DNA of 64,000 nucleotides from Cadophora sp. MPI-SDFR-AT-0126 (Eukaryota; Ascomycota; Leotiomycetes; Helotiales; Ploettnerulaceae). Location of the stretch: positions 62,001-126,000 of the forward strand of contig JAGMVK010000014.1 of NCBI GenBank assembly GCA_020747065.1, given 5' to 3'. Numbering within the stretch: the stretch's first letter is position 1; each line of letters begins with the position of its first letter. The position numbers and the translations under genes were made by a program. Shown one piece after another: positions 36,491 to 47,484 of this stretch. Under the pieces are notes generated by a model that was given only the letters and a program-made list of their open reading frames with translations, was not told the origin of the DNA and made no database searches.

Positions 36491-39151
36491 GATGACTTAA
36501 AAAATCAAAATGTTTTGAAGAAAGGACCTATGGCGTCCTTTAGGAAAGAGGCAAAATCGTATCGCGATCAACTGGTTAACCTTCCTCTTGGCGAGAGGAA
36601 GCTCTTCTATAAATATTGGGAAATCATGCTCCTTGTGAGTGCTTCTGAAATATGCCTACAGCCGCATATCAAGCCCAAAACCTTTGAACTGAAGCCAATT
36701 GCGACACAATGTCTGGATAGCGACATTTCGTCTGTGGATCCAAGAGCTTTTCTTTGACAGCCTCGAAGGTATTCTTGCGAGAGACACCTGAAGTCGAGGG
36801 CTGGACCAAGCATTTGCGCCTCACAGTGCCGATAGCACAAATTCCTGATATCACGACGGCAGTAGAAGTGCACACCACTGAGAATATCTGACATCTTGCA
36901 CAAGCCTCCCAATAGGGACCCCAAGGACCTGGAGGTGGAACACCAAGCTTTCATTGGCATTTCTTGGTAGTGATAAGCTTTATCTGATGCAAGTATACGT
37001 ACCCGCCATTCTGGACCTGCTAAGAGGAAACTCTCTGTTGAGCCAAACCCTTTGGCTTCCAGTGGTGCCTCCCCCGACGCCACGCATGGCGCATTGGGCA
37101 AATGAGGATTCGGAGTCCGAGTTCGTGATATCATGCACTCGTCAAGCTTTCGCCGAGCACCACCAAATGGTGCTACTGTGAGATTGGCGAGAACACAAAC
37201 ACGCAGCTGAAGACTGCCCGTCAATTTTAGGGAACTTCGCATCTTGACATGCTCGTCAGGTATTGGCATTCCCATCTTCAGAAATCAATTGTGCCATTAT
37301 ACGACAGCGCCTTTAGCCCAAGATCCTTAAATTCTCCCAAACCAAGATTGGGACCTGATCGGCAAGCCTGATACCGAGATCAATGTGTGCCAATTTTGAG
37401 AAGTATTTCTATTTTGAGGCCGAGTGACCTCACAGCTGCATGAATGTGGTGCGACATGAAATGCATGCTTCAGATCATGATTGTTTACCACCTAAGCCTC
37501 CTGTGTGTGCGAAGCCCTAAGCTCAGACCACCTTCACAGTAAGCACTCGGCCGGGTAAAGATGTTTATCTCGGAAGTCGGCTTGCTTGAATGAATCGAGG
37601 TGGTGAGGCGTTCGTGCATGAGACACATGCAGTCTACTGCGGCGCTTCTTGTATTAGTTCCAAATGCGGTCCGGGTCGGGAAACTACGTTCAAAATATCG
37701 CGGTGTCTAAAATCTCGGGTGTGGGATTTTTGGAAATACCATATCAAAGGTTTCAACCAGTCCGCGGGATCGCTTCATCTAAGGTCGTAGATAGCCTGAG
37801 ATGATGTTCTAGGTTTGGGCCGAGACGTGGATGTGGACCTGTTATTCGCGTGAAAAATCGTAGCCGTTGCTGATGTGGGTGACTTTAGCACCAATGATAT
37901 CGAAATGGAATGGCGGCTGACGGCTCATGCAGCAAAGCAAGAGGCTTCTGAAGCGTAAGATGGTATTAGTAGTCCATATTTGTCTCGACCTCGGAACGGG
38001 AAGGCCACACAAATCGACACCTGACAAGGCCTGACATATTCCCACTACATGAGCCACCATCAATCTTGGATTTGCCATAGGGGCAGTCCATGCTGTACTT
38101 TTTCAGCTTTCTCTGTTGACTGACCCCGGTTATTGTTGCTGAGTCGCTTAATTGACAGCCTGATGGCGTACCTATATCACCTGAAAATTAGAAGGCTGGT
38201 TCTCTAATTGGCTTCACTACGACGAAAGAAAATCAAAATACAGAAAAATTTGTACGGACTAGAACAGACCTGAAATAACTCACACCACTTCACGTGCTTC
38301 AATCAAGTGTACAGTATGCCGTCCACATCCCGTTGCCACGTAATCAGATAATCCCCGAATAATTGTTGAGTGAGAATGTATTCATAAGCTCAGATGACTT
38401 GTTCGTGCAGCAACACATGAGATTTCCCCTTTCCGTCGTCTCAGTCCGAGGTCGATTTCCCAGTGGCTTTAATCAGACAGCCCTAGGACCGTCTATTCCT
38501 GCAGCAAGACTCGTTCGTATTTTGGCTTGGGCATGTGTATGTCTCGGTGCTCGCAAGTGATATTGTACGTTCCTGGTGCTTTCAACGCTAGCTGTGTTTC
38601 TGGGAGCAGGATCACTGCAAACATCAGAACTTGCTCAGGGGACTATCCTCCTTCCTGCCAGACGGTATCATGGGTTTGTCATGCATCCATTTTAATTCGT
38701 CGGTTTGTGAGACCTATATCGTGTGGCGCCAATTTTGAAAAGAATTTAACTGGAAATGCTGCACATCCTGACTTTTATGGCTCTGTCAATTTCTGAGCCT
38801 TAGATAAGACACTACCTGCCCAAGCTCTACGCCCACACTTTGTCATTTGACATCACTAACTCATTGCCCTTTCTCTCGAAGACGAGTAATGCAGTCAACC
38901 TATTGGCTTCATTTCCTTGACCCTCTGGACGATATATGTGAACTCATATCTCAGCGCCATAATGGACAATCTTCGTTGACTACAGCGTTCGATCAAGAGA
39001 ATCTGGCTCGTCTCTCCGCAAAAGCGAGTTTGCGCCGTTACTTCCTCAACCTCCAAGTCCGCACGACATAACATCCAAGTCATGTTATGCTGTAGAACAT
39101 TCATTCCAACGTGAAATATTGGGACTCTACCTAACGCTTCGAGTATCCTAC
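36491..39151. other. Long gene-poor region between oxidase and transporter
   Basis: 2.7 kb. It contains the multicopper oxidase promoter and the 3' flank of the MFS transporter. The only sizeable frame is the orphan at 36607-37275, listed separately. The sequence is moderately AT-rich with no clear repeats. Confidence 0.5.
36607..37275 (-). CDS. Orphan open reading frame, 222 codons
   Basis: ATG-initiated frame of 222 codons without introns, in a region otherwise lacking genes. The translation is rich in Cys, Arg, Leu and Ser with no signal peptide, helix pattern or motif I can name. It starts about 800 bp upstream of the multicopper oxidase start. It is long for chance, but its composition is not convincingly protein-like. 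I list it so it can be checked against transcripts or homologues. Confidence 0.15.
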   Translation of the reverse strand: MGMPIPDEHVKMRSSLKLTGSLQLRVCVLANLTVAPFGGARRKLDECMISRTRTPNPHLPNAPCVASGEAPLEAKGFGSTESFLLAGPEWRVRILASDKAYHYQEMPMKAWCSTSRSLGSLLGGLCKMSDILSGVHFYCRRDIRNLCYRHCEAQMLGPALDFRCLSQEYLRGCQRKALGSTDEMSLSRHCVAIGFSSKVLGLICGCRHISEALTRSMISQYL

Positions 39152-41051
39152 TCACACAGTCTCGACTTGATTAGTACTGCTAAGCGGGATAGTTTGTTTC
39201 TCTGGCCCCTTCTCAGTTGCCGAACTTTCTGATGCCTGAATGAGTCCAACATTCCTTCGGATCTCCGCGAGCATGAGAGCGTCCTCGTGACCAGTATGGC
39301 TCTTAAACACGCGATCCATATCCTCGAGCGTCGCACCCTTGGTCTCGGGTAGCGCAAACCAAACCCAGAAGATACCAACGAAGAGGAAGACGGCAAAAAA
39401 TATGTAGGTGCCCCAAGCCCAGGCTGCAAACATGGGAGGGACAAAGAAGGCAACAGCAAAGTTGTTAACCTGACATGTATGTAAATCAGCTTCATTCACT
39501 CTGAAATGTTGGTGGAGGAGGGGGAGGAACAGCATACCCAGTTACTGGAAGCACCAATTGAAGCACCTTTGGCACGAATGGAAAGTGGAAAAATCTCGGC
39601 CACTAGAGTCCATGATACAGGGCCCCAAGTTGCGCCAAATGCACCAACATATATCCAGATGAAGGCCACGGCAACCCAGCCTGCAACCGCGTGATCTACC
39701 CAATCGTGGCGAAATTTCGCAACAATGACACCGGCAATAATCATGGAGATGAGCATAACAGTAGAACCGACGATAAGCATAGGCTTACGTCCGACTTTGT
39801 CGATGACTGCCATGGCAGGCAGGGTACTGACAAAGAAGACAACGCCAGTGACGCCAGTCGCAAGAAGAGCAGTGGTACCGCCGGTCAAACCCAAGCTGAC
39901 GAAGACATTGGAGGCGTAGTAGATAATAGCGTCGATGCCGCTCCACTGCTGGAAAAACATGACCAGCCACGCAGTTGCGACGCGCTTGAAGTTATCCCAG
40001 GATCGCACAATATTATAATATTGGGCAATCTCCCGCATCCAGACGTTCTGCTTCTCCTTCTCGGCCAGCTTGGGGAAGTTCTTCGCAAAGACTTGTGCCT
40101 CAAATAAACTCTCGGCCTTAATCTCCTTGTACTCGACTTGAACCAGCTCATGATCAGACGGGAGCTTTCGCAGATACGCGAGCGTCTTGATGGCCTCCTC
40201 ATCGCGTCCCTTATCAACTAGCCAGCGTGGGGAGAAAGGTAGCCACCAGATACCAAGAGCGAGGCATGCAGCGGGAATTCCTTGGATGATGGATGGCAAA
40301 CGCCATGCGAGATCTGACTGGCCATCACCAGTGCCGCCAATGTAGTTGCTGCCATAGCCGGTCCAGAAAGAGAGCATAATGCCTAGAATTGTGGCAAATT
40401 GATAGAAAGAAACGAGAAAACCGCGCAATTCGGGAGCAGCGAGTTCAGCATTGTATAGAGGTCTGGGAGTTGATGTGGTCAGCTTCTACTTTCTGTTATG
40501 GGATGCTCGTCCGAGCAGCACTCACCCTACGCCGCTGAACGTGCCGACACCGAGACCGGTAAAGAAGCGCCCAGCGTAGAGGAGCTCAGGCTTGTGATAG
40601 CTGGCACCGCAGTATAGATAGCTTCCCAGCACGACCCAACAGCAAGCCATAAACATGGTGTATTTTCGGGAGAAGATCTCACCAAAGATACCAGCCGAGA
40701 GGGATCCGAGAATGCCTCCAAGCTGGAGGACGGAAGTCAGCCAGCCCTGCGCACTGGACGAGTTGGCAATGGTGGGAAAGTTGTCAATGAAGCGCGTCAT
40801 GACAAAGGATTGGCCAAGCACGCCCTGTTGGTAACCATATTCAAATCCACCGAATCTGTCAAACACCGCATGTGAGAAAAGATACATGGAATAGTGGCAT
40901 CAAGGCGAAGCAGCGATAGGGAGACTTACGAGGCGAAGAAGGCAATGAATATGAGCTTCGGGTTATGCAGAAGGGTCGTCCACTTGTTTTTGTATGCAAT
41001 CTGCGCTCGCAGCTCTGCCGTCGTGATGATAGCTGAGTTTCTCGGCTCCAT
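39152..41051 (-). CDS. MFS sugar/quinate-type transporter
   Basis: A 564-residue twelve-helix sugar porter. Exons are 41051-40930, 40855-40526, 40462-39538 and 39469-39152. Early signatures include FGGFEYGYQQGVLGQSFV (helix 1) and the GRFFTGLGVGTFSGVGPLYN loop. The sugar-transporter motif LPFSPRWLVDKGR lies before the central loop. Later helices have QQWSGIDAIIYYA and DKVGRKPMLIVGS, and the C-terminal PETKGATLEDMD motif is intact. The cytoplasmic tail of about 50 residues ends QTIPLSSTNQVETV. It should sit in the plasma membrane and take up a hexose or related compound by proton symport. No regulator adjoins it. Confidence 0.93.
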
Positions 41052-42111
41052 AGTGGTAGGAAGTTGGGAAGAGGGCAGCAATGGATGGAGACAAGACAAG
41101 CCAGAAGATGAGGGAGAGATGTAGGAAATGGCTTGCTTCAAATATAGACAAAAGGCTTGATCTGATACTTGTTGAACCAAGCACTGACTAATTGATGGTG
41201 GAAGTCGACAGTGAGACTATTACACTAAAGGGCAGATCATAGCAAGATATAGGGCTTGCCTTGCTCATCACTTCGCTTAGGAACATTAGTGATGGACAAC
41301 ACGGGGAATTGAGGACGGGTCTTTGGTCCTGCCCCACGGGGAGAGTTCGGCGAAATAAAATGGCAAATCAAAACAAAAGAGGCAGCTGGAGCCTCCGTTG
41401 GCTGAATGGAGCGTGGGTTGGGGATGTGAAAGAGGGGTCCTGGTTCTCGCCTCCCCACTTCCCCGCTTCCCCCGCCTTTTCTCCTCCCTGCATCGATGAC
41501 TCCGAGTAAACAAACCCTGCGGCTCGTCTCATTTCGTCTCGTCTTGTCTCGTCTCGTCATCCAACATACGAACCAACGCCCGCTGTGATGCGACTGCACA
41601 ATGTACTGCATGCACATTGGACAATACAATGCCGCTGCATACTATACTATGATGTTCCATGGACTGCCAGACCAGTGTATGTTACCGAAGCAGGGGTTTG
41701 GGCTAATCAGAGAACAGGATTTCAGTAATTGAGTTTTTATTTACAATCCTCCACAAGCAAAATCAATTGCCTTCGATGCACAAACGGACCGAACAATCTT
41801 TACAACTATACTAAGAGAACATAGCCGTACTTAGTTTCTCCGTCAATCATTTCACGGTCCGCCCAATGTCTGAGCTCACTGCTGATCAATCTCTTCCTCC
41901 CTCTCCCGGTGTTTCTCTACTCTCAAGGATGTATAAAAAAGGCAAAGGAAGCCATGTCCAAGGTTAGTTCTTCTCTCACTTGTTAGCACCGCACCCTTTT
42001 TCTCGTCATCGCTCTCACTCTCACCCTCACTGCCACTCCCAGCCACTCCCACGCCATTACTCAGCAGGAGCCAGCCCTGTGTCTTTGCTTTTGTTCTTCA
42101 TCTTCGTAACC
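41052..42111. promoter_or_regulatory. Intergenic region between two divergent genes
   Basis: 1.06 kb containing promoters for the MFS transporter and the Sde182-like gene. A TCTCG/TCTTG short repeat lies at about 41520-41566. Immediately before the plus-strand ATG the sequence is CT-rich, as expected of a leader. Confidence 0.45.
41520..41566. repeat. TCTCG-type short tandem repeat
   Basis: Several imperfect five-base units (TCTCG, TCTTG, TTTCG) in the intergenic region. Visible directly. Confidence 0.65.
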
Positions 42112-43637
42112 ATGGCATCCAACAAAGGCTGGCGTGTTCTCCTCGCCACCGTGTGGCTCCTCCCGCTCCTTCTCACAAGCGCAGCTTCAACATCTTTAGG
42201 GAACGAACACAAAGAAAGACAATGCGAGTTGTCGCGCTACCAGATGCAGCCGCGCGTTTTCGTCTTGACCGATCTGAGCAATGAGCCCGATGACCAGATG
42301 TCCTTGGTCCGCATCTTGACTTACGCGAACGAGCTTGATATTCGCGGCATCTCTGTTGTCACGTCTGTCTGGAAGAATGACTCGCTTGACCTCTCGATCC
42401 TCCGTGAAGTCATCTCTAATGGATACGCCAATGTCACCCGGAATTTGAATATACATGTCCCTGCAGCCGCTCGGTACCCATCCGCCTCCACACTGCTAAA
42501 TAGAACCCACGCTGGTCATCCTGTCTACGGTCTGGCGGCCCTCGAGCTCCCTCTGAGTGATGCAGCCAGAGCGCTCATCACGGCCGGGGACGAGGCATCA
42601 CCCAAGCGTCCTCTATGGGTTTCAATTTGGGGAGGCGCCAATGTGTTGGCGGAGGCTCTCCAACATGTCACAAAAACGCGCTCCACTAGGGACAAGCAAT
42701 CCTTTGTAGCAAAGTTGAGAGTGTACTCCATTTCAGATCAAGACAACGCCGGTCCTTGGATTCGTTACAATTACCCGCAACTTATGTACATCGTTTCGAT
42801 CCACGGCTTTAGTGAGTACACCCAAGCAACGTGGACTGGTATATCTGGTGAATCATCTCGGGGTTTTGATGCAGGCGGCCCGAACTCCACGCTGGTGACC
42901 AACGACTGGCTCCAAACACATATTCGCATTGGCGATTTGGGCCACTACTACCTGGTCTTTCAGTTTATTATGGAAGGCGACACTCCATCCTTCTTCCCTC
43001 TGATCCAGAATGGTCTTGGCGTGCCAGATCATCCCGAGTGGGGGAGTTGGGGAGGCCGATACACCCTCGCTGATGCTTCGGGCAACACTCGCGTCTACAG
43101 CAATGCCCCAGATTCGGTCCAAGGCGTCAATGGACAGTATTTTCTGAGCGCTTTTGCTACCATCTGGCGATGGCGCCAAGAGTACCAGTTCGACTTCGCA
43201 ACAAGAATGCAATGGACAATCAAGAACAAGTACGAGGACGCCAACCACGCACCGGTCGCCATCGTCAACGACACTTGCGGGCCCGCCCACATGGAGATAA
43301 AGTACAAGCAAGGCAATTCCGTCATCCTAGATGCTTCGAAGAGCTGGGATCCCGATGGCGATGATTTGGGTTTCAACTGGTTCTATTACAACTCCGTAAC
43401 AGAGCCGGCTGGAAGCGCGGTCGTCAGTAGAGCAGTTAACATCTCCAATATCAGCCCGAGTGGAAGTATTGTCAAGGTGACTCCAAATGCAAATACAGTA
43501 TGTTCCCAAGATCCACTTCCCTTATGTATGGCAATGCTAACACGGAATGGACCCTGCACATCATTCTGGCGCTGCAGGACAAGCGCGCCCTCAATGAGAC
43601 GACATATCGCCGTGTTATCTTGTACCCTACGGCCTGA
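42112..43637 (+). CDS. Secreted Sde182/DUF1593 nucleoside-hydrolase-like protein
   Basis: A secreted protein of the Sde182 (DUF1593) family: N-terminal nucleoside-hydrolase-like domain plus a C-terminal beta-sandwich, often annotated as cellulose-binding. The signal peptide is RVLLATVWLLPLLLTSA. The domain opens with RVFVLTDLSNEPDDQMSLVR, whose acidic residues would bind calcium in true nucleoside hydrolases. The C-terminal domain has SVILDASKSWDPDGDDLGFN and VKVTPNANT. Exon 1 is 42112-43497. The canonical intron is 43498-43577 with exon 2 at 43578-43637 (481 residues). A join at 43545 would instead keep EWTLHIILALQ, which fits the family better but needs a CG acceptor (see findings). First ATG of the frame chosen. 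The substrate is unknown. Confidence 0.85.
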
Positions 43638-45175
43638 TATACCAAAATCTTTTGGGGTAGATGAGCCACCCAAAGTCGGAGTATCTGAAAAGGGTTTTCT
43701 GGGTGATCCTCAGCGAGAAAAACTACAATCATTTTATACTGAGTACGTGTACCTACCTAGATTCAGAAAGCTACTTCCGAATACAACGTTTTGATCTACC
43801 TATCTTACCTCAACCTTATATGATGACCATGAACACCTCAAAATACCTTTTAGAGCTCTTAGTCGTACATGTCGTGCATGAATGCACTGAGGAGATAGAG
43901 TAAAGGGCGCCGGATGTGCAGTCTATACTTGCTTCGACTGTTTTTGTAGTGCTTGAGAAGAGCTGGGTGGGGCAGTTATTGCTTGGTCAGCTGTCGGTCG
44001 AGGACATAGAATCGAGCAGATGAATATCCTATGACACTTACCTCATAGCCCCCGCTTTAGAGTTGTTCCATCGTATCTTGCAATATCAGGGCTCAGCTAA
44101 GATTGTTGCGTTTAATGCCGCCCGAAAATATCGTATTACAGTCTCAATCTGCGGGCCACCTTCTCCCATTCTGTTCTGTGCAACCGTGTGGGCTGATATG
44201 CTAAGCAAAAAATGTCGACATCTGTTACTCCCCAGGAGATACCAGGACTAAAACAGGACCATCCCAAGGCTTTGATAGAAGCATTTGCCCACAAGGGCTC
44301 CAAACGAAGGTTCATGACCATAGCCACGACCCGGGACGATAGGTCCTCCTTTGGTAGTGATCGTCGAAATATGATTTTGTTGTCTTTATCCAAGCCGAGA
44401 GTGGGGTTGAGAAGAGGAATCGATCGAAGCGACGAAAGGACCAGAGCCTCCGGGTTGTTGAAGAAGATTCGTGTTAGCGGCCTACATTCGTGCCTCGAGA
44501 TACCTAATTGAGAGTAAAAAGGCCTTCTGCAGTTCGTACTCCTTTTGGGCCCGGGCCGATCACCAAGTGCCGGCAACCGCAGCCACGATCGGCCCCAACC
44601 TTACCCCAGGAAACGCATGCAGGACAAGCATGGCCGTTCAGAAGTTCCCAATCAGGACATTGCAAGCGCAGCCACTGCATGGATTTAGTACAAGTCACTC
44701 AATCACCGATGTGCGAGTCACTCGTTCAATTGTCCATGAGACCAAGACCAATCTTGACCGGTCGTCCATTTACTTGAAATGAGCTTGAAAGAAGACTGAA
44801 AGATCGATCTTAATTGGCGGGCGTAGGAAAAGGAAATAGCACGAAATCTCGATACTTTTTTAGTCGAGAAAATGCCCATGAATGATCTTTCACAAACTCA
44901 TTGGTTTTATAAGAGGCCTATAGTGTACACCGCAGACAGGTAGAGAAAATACTCGGACCTCGCTAGAATAACACTTGCTCCTCATTTTGGCCCACTTTTG
45001 CTTGATTGTTCTGTGAGTCTTGGCGACCTGTGGGGAGTGCTGACTTCGATCTTTCTTCATGCAGATTGACAGAGACATGCATCACCACGACTGAAATGAC
45101 GCACGAATTAAGCTCAAAAATATTTCAATTGCATTTGGAATCCCGCAGTTTCATTCTATTACAGTACCTGTGCCT
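43638..45175. other. Intergenic region between the Sde182-like and UstYa-like genes
   Basis: 1.5 kb between convergent genes. A plus-strand ATG frame of 99 codons (44212-44511) and an overlapping minus-strand frame of 146 codons (44136-44576) exist; neither shows a family signature, and their composition is Arg-rich. I do not annotate either as a gene. Confidence 0.4.
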
Positions 45176-46180
45176 TCACGGTCTGAAAGGGTTCCATAAG
45201 CAGGTCCTATCAGAATCAGTGATGGTTTCCCCACAAGAAATCAAGTGAGATTTCGTACCAAACTTCGGATGAACAACAAGTCCAGGCTGGAACACATCTA
45301 CGAATCTTTCCTTGTTCCATTCTTCCAGAGCTTCCCATGAGCGACAAGTATGTGGCGTAGACCAGTTCGCCGATGGGACTGGTTGTTTTGTGCCCCATTT
45401 GAAGGTGATGAGAGAAGTGTCACCATGACACATGATGGCTTGTCGAAGGGTATCCAGACAGTGAACTGTTTGAAGTCAGTATTGGTATCCACAATTTCAA
45501 TAGAATATTGGCGTCACAATTGTGAGCGCGGAGAAGGAAAAGCTCCTCGGCTGTTGCGTTTGGCCAATAATGTTCAACGTTGAGAAACTTATGAATTCTT
45601 TTCTGTCGAAGTGTCAGTCTGAAGCTTTAAAGCAGTGAAACATCCTACAATGCAGTGAAGATGATGGAAAACGGTCATTTGACCAAAGTAGCCTGAGCCA
45701 TCTGTGAAACGGACCGAATTCTCCATCCGATCAAGCCGTCTGATTTCACTTTCAGGAACTCGAATGTTTGCATCTTCGTGATCTGTCAATCACTGACGTC
45801 ATTTTTTATTGTGGACCTTACTTACATCGCATAAGTTTGTGCCATGCTGCCTCCAATTCATCACTCGGTGCTCCAGTATAAATTCGCGCGGTAGATTTGT
45901 TGAGGTGCGGGTTTACCTCGAACACTTTCTGCACATATGGGATCCCTAGTGAATCGTTGTTCGTGTTGCGCTGGAACGATAGAATATAGATTGCTGTGTA
46001 CGTAAGAATGAGAAGAATATGCAGAATCCAAGGGAGCAGTCTCTGGGCTTTCGATATTGACGACCGGATCTCTGGCCCCAATGCAGTACCAGTCTCACTG
46101 TCTGAGGTAGACAACGGAGTGTAGGAAGAAGCTTTCCATACGACTTTGTCGACTTTGTTTTGGCTTCCAAAAGGCGCCAT
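45176..46180 (-). CDS. UstYa-family (DUF3328) oxidase-like protein
   Basis: A 287-residue UstYa/DUF3328 protein, the family whose members carry out oxidative cyclisation or hydroxylation/chlorination steps in fungal ribosomal peptide (dikaritin) and some other cyclic-peptide pathways. Exons are 46180-45826, 45782-45649, 45602-45518 and 45465-45176, all joining in frame. A single transmembrane helix (about 48-68) follows a short cytoplasmic N-terminus. Both family HxxHC motifs are present: HHLHC at 158-162 and HNFHC at 190-194, the latter assembled across an intron. The stretch EHYWPNATAEELFLLRAH and the following RQAIMCHGDTSLITFKW match the family. It is divergent from the repeat precursor gene at 47485. 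Start is the first ATG in frame; the frame runs on upstream without another ATG. Confidence 0.93.
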
Positions 46181-47484
46181 GTTGGGATTGCGTAGGAGAA
46201 AATGAAGGATTGAGAAGTGAATGAGCAAGTTGGGGATTTGAGAAGTCTCAACTTTGCACCGGAAAAGAAAACCGTTTCGTGCCTGCTTATGTTTCCGATT
46301 CCAATTGCCGTTCTTTTGAATCCTTCGGAGTGTCCGAAGGAAGCTGAAGAAAATTAATGATGCACTCCTGATGTGTGAGTTTCACCAGATTTTGCTATTC
46401 AGCCTATGATTCCTATACGTGCTTGGCGAATATATTGTGCATTCGGCACTCGTCGTACATTCTGACATCCCTGGGGCGTCAGTCAAGTGCAGATTCTGTC
46501 GCTTAGCTGGGCTGCTTACTTGCACAGATCGAGAAATCCTCAGCTTTACGCTTTATCCCGATTTAAGCTTCTGTCACACTGGAGGTACGACTGAGTTCTT
46601 ACCTGCAGGACTAAGCGACGGAGGCAATGTTACGCAGAACGACAAGCGAGGGCTGGAAAATACCCACTTAGGAAGGTCGAGTTCACCCGGCAAGATATTA
46701 ATGGTACACTGCCCGTGTCACCGGAGAACATTGTGGAGAGGAGGACGCGTCCGGACTGAAAGTGATGACTGCATGAGTTAATCTATCTGGAGGATACTGC
46801 GGATGCGGTACCAAGCTCGACTACCCAAACAAACACTAAATCTCGCGAGTCCGTGAATCTCTTGGAACATCACGATATGAAAACTTGATGAACACGTTGT
46901 ATCTCCTTCCTGTACTAGCAGACTCCAAGACATAGATTAGTCTAAACCATGCATGTTGAAAGTACCCGAATGACTGCAGAAGACGGTCTCCACATCGCTC
47001 CCTGCATGGACAAAATCCGTTTTTAGAAACCAAGACCAGTATTTCAGTGTTCACGTTTGTGTATGACTTCGAAAACTGAATACGAAATAACCGTCGGTGA
47101 GATACTCCTCTTCGATCGATCACATGTAGAAGCTGAGAAAGCTTTCTTACTTTTCGGCTCACCGCGTGATCATTTGTAGCTGGATTTTGAATGCCCGTCG
47201 GCCAGATATCCTTGTTATATTGATGTAGTGAAGAAATTTATGGTAAAAATGATGTGAAAGCAGAAGAAGATGACGGTCTTGGTATGATTCAGCTCGAAAA
47301 GTGGCAAAAAATGGTGAAAGCGAGGATAGCATGTCAAGTATAAGAAGCAGTAGTTTCCCCCCTCTTCCATTTGCTCATCATCAACAAGCACTCATCAGAA
47401 CAACACTACAACAACTCCAAACAAATCTTTTTCAAGATTTAGATCAAAACTTCGTCTCAGGTTCCTACCATCTAAACCATCAAA
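46181..47484. promoter_or_regulatory. Shared upstream region of UstYa-like and precursor genes
   Basis: 1.3 kb between divergent start codons. It holds a perfect palindrome at 46321-46341 (listed separately). The last 100 bases before the precursor ATG are CA/CT-rich (ACAACACTACAACAACTCC), a typical strong fungal leader. Open frames within are not protein-like. Confidence 0.5.
46321..46341. promoter_or_regulatory. Perfect 9-3-9 palindrome with CGG-N5-CCG core
   Basis: Arms TCCTTCGGA and TCCGAAGGA around a GTG spacer form a perfect inverted repeat 141 bp upstream of the UstYa-like start codon. The inner CGG and CCG separated by five bases are the pattern bound by Zn2Cys6 dimers. Function is inferred from sequence and position only. 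Confidence 0.5.

Noticed and set aside
44136..44576. Overlapping open frames on both strands (99 and 146 codons) between the Sde182-like and UstYa-like genes.
   Set aside because: No domain, signal peptide or family-like motif; composition is Arg-rich and each could be the shadow of the other. Not kept as a gene, though the position inside the peptide region makes a transcript check worthwhile.
46419..47162. Open frames of about 110-120 codons between the UstYa-like and precursor genes.
   Set aside because: The plus-strand frame starts with GTG and neither has protein-like composition; they lie in a promoter region.
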